NCBI RefSeq assembly: GCF_965243865.1
Contig: NZ_OZ251603.1
Location: forward strand, 3,348,001 to 3,412,000
Reading direction: 5' to 3'
DNA length: 64,000 nucleotides
DNA from: Hyphomicrobium_A sp965243865
Lineage (GTDB): Bacteria; Pseudomonadota; Alphaproteobacteria; Rhizobiales; Hyphomicrobiaceae
A program made the position numbers and the translations under genes. Shown here piece by piece: positions 58,122 through 64,000 of the stretch. The notes under the pieces are model-generated. The model was not told the DNA's origin and ran no database searches. It worked only from the letters and a program-made list of their open reading frames with translations. How positions within the stretch are numbered: the stretch's first letter is position 1; each line of letters begins with the position of its first letter.

Positions 58122-59600
58122 GTGTACTGCGTACGTGTGTTTGGAGTCGGCCTCGCCCTGGTGGCGGGCTGTATGGCGCTGGGCGGCTGTGTCGTCGGCC
58201 CTGACTACATGCAGCCGGCCATGCCGCTGCCGAATCAATGGGCGACCACTCAGGGTCCCGCGCGCCCACCCGAGTTGTCGCACTGGTGGCGGCGCTTCGG
58301 CGACCCTCTCCTGAATGCGTTGATTGAAGAGGGCATCAACCACAACCTTGACGTGGCGGCCGCGAAGGCGCGCATCCGCGAGGCCCGCGCGACCTATCGT
58401 CAGGCGGTGGGCGGCCTGCTTCCATTTGCCGACGCCGGCGGCGAAGTAACGCGCTCCAAGTCGGCATCCGGATCGAGCTCAGGCGGAGCGCAATATTATA
58501 CGCAGTATCAGGCGGGCTTTGACGCGAGCTGGGAAGCCGACATCTTCGGCGCCAACAAGCGCGCCATCGAAGCCGCGGCCTACGGCCTCGATGCCTCCAA
58601 GGAAGACCTGCGCGCCACCCAGCTCACGCTCATCGGTGACATCGCCTCTAACTACATCGCCTTGCGCGGCTATCAGACCCGCATAGCCCTGGCGCGCCGC
58701 ACGGCCGCCTCGCAGAGGGAAACGGCAGCTCTGACGCAGCGCCAGCTTGACGCTGGAAGCGCATCGTCGGTTGACGTCGCCCGCGCTGTCGGTCTTGCGG
58801 CCTCCACTGAGGCCAACGTCCCCGCCCTCGAAACATCCTACGCCGAGACCGTCCATCGCCTCAGCGTGCTGACGGGCCGCGCGCCCGGCGCTCTTGCCGG
58901 CCGCTTGAAACAGGCCCGCGAAATACCGCAACCCAAGGCACTACCATCCGCTGGCGTTCCCGCCGACGTGCTCATCACGCGTCCCGATGTCCGCCTCGCC
59001 GAGCGCCAGTACGCGCAAGCGACGGCCAAGATCGGTCAGGCGGAAGCCGCACGCTACCCTGGCGTCAGCCTCACCGGCAATATCGCGACTACAGCACTTA
59101 GTATCGGTGACATAGGCAAAGCCTCCACCATCGGCTGGTCGTTCGGCCCGTCGCTTTCTGTTCCGATATTCCAGGGCGGACAGCTTCGCGCCGCCGTCGA
59201 CATCGCGAGGGCGCAACGCGATCAGTACTTCCTCGCCTACCATTCCGTAGTGCTCGAGGCGCTGGAAGACGTCGAGAACTCGGCTGTCGCGCTGGGTCGT
59301 GAGCGTCAGAGGAACCGTAAGCTCGCATCGGCCGCGGCGTCGTATCGCGAAGCGTCCAAACTGTCGCAGCAACTCTACCAGGGTGGCTCGTCGGATTTTC
59401 TCGACGTGCTCGATGCTGAACGCTCGGCTTATTCGGCCGAGGATGCTCTTCTCGTCAGCCGCGCTGCAATCGCCACTGACTACATCGCACTGATGAAGGC
59501 TCTTGGCGGCGGCTGGGACGGCGAGGTTGATGCTGGGCATCCCACAGTCGTCGACGCCAACACCGGCCCGCACTTTTGGCGTCCGGCAGGGGGCGCGTAA
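58122..59600 (+). CDS. NodT-family outer-membrane efflux lipoprotein
   Basis: A 492-residue TolC-like channel. I start at the GTG at 58122, behind GGTGGGAG; a GTG at 58107 is possible. The lipoprotein signal ends in a lipobox (MALGGC), followed by VVGPDYMQPAMPLPNQW, the standard NodT/OprM start. Two OEP repeats (about 60-260 and 270-470) contain the helical hairpins, with DASWEADIFGANKRAIEAAA and YQGGSSDFLDVLDAERSAYS. It forms the outer-membrane exit for the MacA-MacB pump whose gene starts immediately after its stop. Confidence 0.92.
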   Translation: MYCVRVFGVGLALVAGCMALGGCVVGPDYMQPAMPLPNQWATTQGPARPPELSHWWRRFGDPLLNALIEEGINHNLDVAAAKARIREARATYRQAVGGLLPFADAGGEVTRSKSASGSSSGGAQYYTQYQAGFDASWEADIFGANKRAIEAAAYGLDASKEDLRATQLTLIGDIASNYIALRGYQTRIALARRTAASQRETAALTQRQLDAGSASSVDVARAVGLAASTEANVPALETSYAETVHRLSVLTGRAPGALAGRLKQAREIPQPKALPSAGVPADVLITRPDVRLAERQYAQATAKIGQAEAARYPGVSLTGNIATTALSIGDIGKASTIGWSFGPSLSVPIFQGGQLRAAVDIARAQRDQYFLAYHSVVLEALEDVENSAVALGRERQRNRKLASAAASYREASKLSQQLYQGGSSDFLDVLDAERSAYSAEDALLVSRAAIATDYIALMKALGGGWDGEVDAGHPTVVDANTGPHFWRPAGGA

Positions 59601-60833
59601 ATGTCTAAGTCTTATCGTGCTCCCATCTGGCGGTGGATCGTGCGCCTCAGCCTCTTCGTCGTCGTGCTAGGTGCTGCGGGCTATTTTTACTTCGGCGCCC
59701 GTTCATCGCCCGCTTCCCGCTCGCTCTCGACAGCGGCGGTGACGCGTGGAGACGTCGAGATGACCGTTCTCGCCACCGGCACCTTGAAGCCGGTCAAGCT
59801 GGTCGCCGTTGGCGCGCAGGTGTCCGGCCGCGTCACCTCCGTCAAGGTGAAGCCCGGTCAGCAGGTCACCAGCGGAGAGCTCGTCGCCGAGATCGATTCC
59901 ATCACTCAGGAGAACGCTCTGCGCACCGCTAAAGCGACCCTCGCCAACGTCAAGGCGCAGAAGGAGGAAAAGGAAGCCAGCCTCGACTTGGCCATCCGCA
60001 CCTATACGAGACAGAAGAACATGATCGCCCAGCGGGCTGTTTCGCAGGCAGACTACGAGAGCGCCGAGGCAACGGTGGCGACCACCAGAGCGCAGATCGA
60101 CGCGCTCGCCGCGCAGATCATCGCCGCGGAGGTGGCAGTTGCCACGGCGCAAGCCAACCTCGGTTACACCAAGATCACTGCCCCCATCGATGGCACGGTT
60201 CTGTCGGTCGTCACGCAAGAGGGCCAGACCGTCAACGCCGTACAATCGGCACCGACGATCATCATCCTCGGTGAGCTGGAAACGATGACTGTCCGCGCAG
60301 AGATCTCCGAAGCCGACATCGTCAAGGTGAAAGCTGGACAACGCATCTTCTTCACCATCATTGGTGACCCGGACTCTCGCTACGAGGCGAGCCTGGAGCA
60401 GATCGAGCCCGCGCCAGAAACGATCAAGAGCGATAGCAGTTTCAGTTCGTCGAGCAGCAGCTCGTCGACCACGTCGTCCAGCAGTTCAGCGATCTACTAT
60501 ATCGGCGTGTTCAATGTTCCCAACCCTGGTCATCGTCTGCGGACCTACATGACGGCGGAGGTGCATATTATCCTCGGCGAGGCCACCAACGTGCTCACAG
60601 TGTCGTCTGCCGCGCTCGGTCGCAAGAACGGTGAGGGGCGCTACGCGGTGCGCGTCGTCGATCACGCGGGTACCATTTCGGAGCGCCTCGTCGAGATCGG
60701 CCTCAACAACAAGGTCACCGCCGAGGTGACGTCGGGTCTCGAAGGAGGCGAGCGCGTCGTCATCGCCGAAGCCAGCGCGCAGGCGTCTTCCTCCACATCA
60801 TCTCGCCCGCCCGGGCCACCGATGGGATTCTAA
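59601..60833 (+). CDS. macA: MacA-type periplasmic adaptor with Ser-rich insert
   Basis: A 410-residue membrane-fusion protein. An N-terminal helix (LSLFVVVLGAAGYFYFG) anchors it. It has a lipoyl domain (VGAQVSGRVTSVKVKPGQQV and its second half KITAPIDGTVLSVVTQEGQT), a long alpha-hairpin (about 95-175) and beta-barrel domains. At about 276-296 there is a run of some 20 Ser/Thr residues (starting SSFSSSSSSSS), in the place where MacA homologues often have a short polar loop. The C-terminal tail is Ser/Pro-rich. It links MacB to the outer-membrane lipoprotein. Confidence 0.92.
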   Translation: MSKSYRAPIWRWIVRLSLFVVVLGAAGYFYFGARSSPASRSLSTAAVTRGDVEMTVLATGTLKPVKLVAVGAQVSGRVTSVKVKPGQQVTSGELVAEIDSITQENALRTAKATLANVKAQKEEKEASLDLAIRTYTRQKNMIAQRAVSQADYESAEATVATTRAQIDALAAQIIAAEVAVATAQANLGYTKITAPIDGTVLSVVTQEGQTVNAVQSAPTIIILGELETMTVRAEISEADIVKVKAGQRIFFTIIGDPDSRYEASLEQIEPAPETIKSDSSFSSSSSSSSTTSSSSSAIYYIGVFNVPNPGHRLRTYMTAEVHIILGEATNVLTVSSAALGRKNGEGRYAVRVVDHAGTISERLVEIGLNNKVTAEVTSGLEGGERVVIAEASAQASSSTSSRPPGPPMGF

Positions 60834-62794
60834 TGAGCGCCGAGCCAATCATCGCTTTGCACGGTGTCAGCCGGGAATATATCTCGGGCGACACCGTCAT
60901 CGCCGCGCTGAGCGACGTCTCCATCACCATCGCGCCGGGCGAACTGGTGGCCATCATCGGCGCGTCAGGGTCCGGAAAGTCGACGCTGATGAACGTCCTC
61001 GGCTGCCTGGACCGGCCGACATCCGGCAGCTATCGCATTGCCGGTCGCGAGACCTCATCACTCGAGGCAGACGAGCTGGCGGCATTGCGCCGCGAGCACT
61101 TCGGCTTCATCTTCCAGCGCTATCACCTGCTGCCTGAGCTGAGCGCCCTTGGCAACGTCGAGGTGCCGGCGGTGTACGCCGGCGTCGCACAAAGCGAGCG
61201 CCGATCACGCGCCAAGGGGTTGCTCGGGCGGCTCGGTATGTCCGCGCGCGAGGAACACCGTCCCGGCCAGTTGTCCGGCGGACAACAGCAACGCGTCTCT
61301 ATCGCCCGCGCGCTGATCAACGATGCCGACGTCATCCTCGCCGACGAGCCGACAGGTGCACTCGACAGTCAGAGCGGCAAGGAAGTTCTGCAAATCCTGC
61401 GCAAGCTGCACAACGAGGGCCGCACCGTCATCATCGTAACGCACGATCCCTCGGTTGCGCGCAACGCGGAGCGCATTATCGAGCTGAGCGACGGCAAGGT
61501 CGTATCGGATGGTCCCACTGGAGAGGTGCGAACGTCCGTCAAAACTGAGCCGCAAGACCGCAAGACACGTGGTGGCGCGGGCGTCGGTGCAATTGCCAAT
61601 CGGCTGCGCCAGGCGTTTATCATGGCGATGCGTGCCCTCCAGGCGCACCGGCTGCGTACGCTGCTGACGATGCTCGGCATCATCATCGGCATCGCATCCG
61701 TCGTATGCGTCGTGGCCTTGGGTGCGGGATCGCAACAGCGCGTGCTGGAAAACATCAGCAGCCTCGGTACCAACACGCTGGAGATATTCGCCGGCCGGAA
61801 TTTCGGCGACACGCGCTCGGGAAAGATCACGACACTGGTAGTGAAAGACGCCGACGAGCTTGCCAAGCAACCGTACGCGGCCGCCGTGACACCAACGGTC
61901 TCGACGTCAAGCACGGTCCGCTTCGCCGAGAACGAATCGTCAGCTCAGGTGAACGGCGTCGGCGCGGCGTACTTCGCTGCCCGTGGCGCTCAGCTCGCCA
62001 TGGGACGGCTTTTCGATGCCGATAGTGTGCGCACCCGCGCACAAGAGGTTGTCATCGACGACAACACGCGCAAAGCGCTGTTCGCCGATTTCCCCAACGG
62101 CGGAGTAGGGGAGGTAATCCTGATCGGTCAGGTTCCCTGCCGCATCATCGGCGTGATCCGGCCTCAGCAGGGTGGCTTTGGCTCTAGCCAGAATCTCTCA
62201 CTCTATTTGCCCTATACGACGGTTCAGACCCGCATTCTCGGCACCACGTCGCTGCGCAGCATCACCTTGCGCGTTGAGGATGACGTCTCCCCCAATGTGG
62301 CCGAACAGGCAGTCACCGCATTCCTGACGCAGCGGCACGGCACCAAAGACTTCTTCATCATCAATACCGACGACATCCGCCAGACCATCACCAGCACCAC
62401 TCAGACCATGACCCTCCTGGTGGCCGCCATCGCCGTGATCTCGCTGATCGTCGGCGGCATCGGTGTGATGAACATCATGCTCGTATCGGTGTCCGAGCGC
62501 GTGCCCGAAATCGGGGTGCGGATGGCTGTCGGAGCGCGTCAGGGAGACATTCTGCAGCAATTCTTGATCGAGGCAGTGCTCGTGTGCGTCATGGGCGGAC
62601 TGCTGGGCATTGCGCTCGCGTTGGGCTTCGGTGTCATCTTCAGCTCGCTCACCACCAACTTTGCGCTGGTATACTCGCCCGCGTCGATCATCGTCGCGGT
62701 GCTGTGCTCCAGTTTGATCGGTGTGGTGTTCGGCTATTTGCCCGCGCGCAACGCGTCTCGCCTCGACCCGGTCGTCGCTCTCGCCCGCACCTAA
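60833..62794 (+). CDS. macB: MacB-type ABC efflux pump
   Basis: A 653-residue pump; its ATG shares one base with the macA stop. Residues 1-235 are the ATPase: Walker A GASGSGKST, signature LSGGQQQR, Walker B VILADEPTGALD, switch THDPS. Residues about 265-653 hold four membrane helices, the first LLTMLGIIIGIASVVCVVAL, then a large periplasmic domain (MacB_PCD) and the FtsX-type end with IGGIGVMNIMLVSVSERVPE. MacAB-TolC type pumps export macrolides, lipopeptides, haem precursors or small protein toxins by mechanotransmission; the substrate here is unknown. Confidence 0.94.
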   Translation: MSAEPIIALHGVSREYISGDTVIAALSDVSITIAPGELVAIIGASGSGKSTLMNVLGCLDRPTSGSYRIAGRETSSLEADELAALRREHFGFIFQRYHLLPELSALGNVEVPAVYAGVAQSERRSRAKGLLGRLGMSAREEHRPGQLSGGQQQRVSIARALINDADVILADEPTGALDSQSGKEVLQILRKLHNEGRTVIIVTHDPSVARNAERIIELSDGKVVSDGPTGEVRTSVKTEPQDRKTRGGAGVGAIANRLRQAFIMAMRALQAHRLRTLLTMLGIIIGIASVVCVVALGAGSQQRVLENISSLGTNTLEIFAGRNFGDTRSGKITTLVVKDADELAKQPYAAAVTPTVSTSSTVRFAENESSAQVNGVGAAYFAARGAQLAMGRLFDADSVRTRAQEVVIDDNTRKALFADFPNGGVGEVILIGQVPCRIIGVIRPQQGGFGSSQNLSLYLPYTTVQTRILGTTSLRSITLRVEDDVSPNVAEQAVTAFLTQRHGTKDFFIINTDDIRQTITSTTQTMTLLVAAIAVISLIVGGIGVMNIMLVSVSERVPEIGVRMAVGARQGDILQQFLIEAVLVCVMGGLLGIALALGFGVIFSSLTTNFALVYSPASIIVAVLCSSLIGVVFGYLPARNASRLDPVVALART

Positions 62795-62818
62795 AAGGTG
62801 TCGCCGGTTAGTCCTGAC

Positions 62819-62842
62819 GTGGGCGGGAAGCGTCGTGCCCAC
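62819..62842. terminator. Weak stem-loop between convergent genes
   Basis: GTGGGC (62819-62824) and GCCCAC (62837-62842) pair with a 12-base loop, midway between the macB stop and the end of the convergent acyltransferase gene. No T-run on either strand. Probable but weak terminator. Confidence 0.35.
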
Positions 62843-62867
62843 CCATGAGAGCACGTGGCGTCAAACT

Positions 62868-64000
62868 TTACGGGGCCGGCGCACTGGTGCTCGATGTCTC
62901 GATGCTAACCTCGCCGGGCGCCTCGTCCTCGAGCAACCAGAGGAAGCTTGCTGCCTGAAATTCCAGAAACGCCTCCGCCCCGCTCCAGGAAAGATGCCCG
63001 TTGTCGACGATGAGCGGCTTTTCATCCCTCGTTATCTGACACTTCCCACCAGGGCACACGAACGCGATTGAATCGACGAAGCGTACGTATGGATGCTTGG
63101 CCGCGACATTCTCCAGCGCAGCGCTCACCGCGCCAGAAATCTCTAAGGATCGCTCGTTGGCTTCAGCGCACGCCGCATCAGAACGGCTGGCACCCCGCGC
63201 ACGATAGACGCATTCAGCCACGAGGTGCCGGAACGAGGGGTGAGGGCCGACCAGCAGAATCTTCGACGCGCCTCGGCTGCGCATCTGCGCGAGCGCAAAG
63301 TCCGCTTCGCGAGCTATTCGAGCGATCGCATCCTTCTCGGGAATTGGTGACCTTTCGCCCTGGGGCGCGATCTTGTCGAGATACTGCGGCCAGTTCGCGA
63401 CCACCACAGCGCGATCCACCACGGTCTCCGTTTGGCCAAGCCACGCGAACAGGGCGTTCCTGAACGCCGCGCAGCCCTGCTGCCCGTAATCGAGGATGTC
63501 GGAGTTGGCGACGGGTGGACAGCCCGCGTGCCAGAGCAACTGCGGCGAGAAGCCCCGCGCGCGCGCAAACGCGGCAGCGGGGGGATAGGCGACCATCGCG
63601 TAGGAATCGCCGATGAACGTCATCGATCCACGACCCGAGGCTCTGCATTCACCGAGTACGTCAGTGATGCCTTTCTCGCCGTGGCGCGCGCATTCAGCCG
63701 GACGTTCCACCAGCCGGACCTGCATCGCCTGGATCTCCGGAGATTTCGCGCGCCCTTTGAATGTGTAGTTCGCCGAAACGCTGAAGACCAGCACGGCTCC
63801 CACCGGCACAAGTGCCAGGGGAAAACGCCATTGTCGCTTCCGGATCGGCCTTTCAACCAGGAAGTAGCTGGCCACCGCCAGCAGAAGGCCGATCGCAGCC
63901 ATCAAGCTGTCGAGTGCAAGGTCGGCCTCGCCCGACCGCGTGATGCGACCGAGCGAGATCAACGGCCAGTGCCACAGGTACCAGCCGTAAGAGAGCACGC
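62868..64000 (-). CDS. OafA-like acyltransferase with C-terminal SGNH domain (5' end missing)
   Basis: The last 376 or more residues of a gene that begins beyond the right edge. The visible part opens with LSYGWYLWHWPLISLGRITR, the last helices of an acyltransferase-3 membrane domain, then a single helix (ALVPVGAVLVFSVSANYTF) and a periplasmic SGNH-hydrolase-like domain: block I MTFIGDSYAM and block V VDNGHLSWSGAEAF with the Asp-His pair. Proteins of this layout (OafA, OatA, YrhL) acetylate lipopolysaccharide or other surface glycans at the outer leaflet. The missing N-terminus should carry about eight more helices. Confidence 0.9.
   Translation of the reverse strand, partial: VLSYGWYLWHWPLISLGRITRSGEADLALDSLMAAIGLLLAVASYFLVERPIRKRQWRFPLALVPVGAVLVFSVSANYTFKGRAKSPEIQAMQVRLVERPAECARHGEKGITDVLGECRASGRGSMTFIGDSYAMVAYPPAAAFARARGFSPQLLWHAGCPPVANSDILDYGQQGCAAFRNALFAWLGQTETVVDRAVVVANWPQYLDKIAPQGERSPIPEKDAIARIAREADFALAQMRSRGASKILLVGPHPSFRHLVAECVYRARGASRSDAACAEANERSLEISGAVSAALENVAAKHPYVRFVDSIAFVCPGGKCQITRDEKPLIVDNGHLSWSGAEAFLEFQAASFLWLLEDEAPGEVSIETSSTSAPAP

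Noticed and set aside
60420..60490. Simple-sequence DNA repeat as a CRISPR-like or satellite array
   Set aside because: It is the in-frame poly-Ser/Thr coding region of macA.

Overview
The window looks like a chromosome segment of an alphaproteobacterium, most likely of the Hyphomicrobiales. The GC content is high, start codons are often GTG or TTG, and several families here (NodT-type efflux lipoprotein, FixJ-type regulator, coiled-coil plus barrel porins) are typical of that group. No rRNA or tRNA gene and no CRISPR array was seen. All names come from reading the translated proteins by eye; no search was run.

Region 1 (1-14.3 kb) is the right-hand part of a prophage that continues off the left edge. 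Rightward late genes encode virion proteins, a tail spike and a lysis cassette (M15 endolysin, overlapping spanin pair, holin-like protein). An HNH-AP2 homing endonuclease follows. A leftward early operon of about eleven tiny genes starts at a P4-type integrase. Several short antisense genes sit between the late genes. Just outside the integrase, 14.3-15.1 kb holds three truncated pieces of mobile DNA: an older integrase, an IS3-type OrfA and an IS1182-type transposase.

Region 2 (15.2-30.0 kb) is the most unusual part: ten co-directional genes. They are a thioredoxin-M16 peptidase fusion, an M16B-like partner, a TonB-dependent receptor, a YddA-type ABC transporter, a second thioredoxin-M16 fusion, a canonical M16 peptidase, a second M16B partner, and ExbB-ExbD-TonB. 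The parts match those of the E. coli yddA-pqqU-pqqL and Pectobacterium Fus loci. Here, however, the peptidases lack signal peptides, are multiplied, and are partly fused to thioredoxin. Both fusions have lost predicted zinc ligands and one has also lost the thioredoxin cysteines. I infer energised uptake of a peptide or small protein, followed by reduction and proteolysis in the cytoplasm.

Region 3 (30.1-39.5 kb) starts with decayed fragments, a glutamine amidotransferase and a ribbon-helix-helix protein. A leftward sulfate-uptake operon follows: sbp, a serine hydrolase, a porin, a tiny membrane peptide, cysT, cysW, cysA and cysB.

Region 4 (39.7-51.5 kb) looks like an organic-acid scavenging locus. 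It holds DctA, an exported fumarase/PcaB-superfamily lyase, an exported alpha/beta hydrolase without its serine nucleophile, an outer-membrane protein that joins two beta-barrels, a LysR regulator, a TRAP-type binding protein without its membrane subunits, and a histidine kinase/FixJ-type regulator pair.

Region 5 (51.6-64 kb) is housekeeping envelope biology: tamB and tamA, a NodT-lipoprotein/MacA/MacB efflux operon, and a truncated OafA-like acyltransferase at the right edge.
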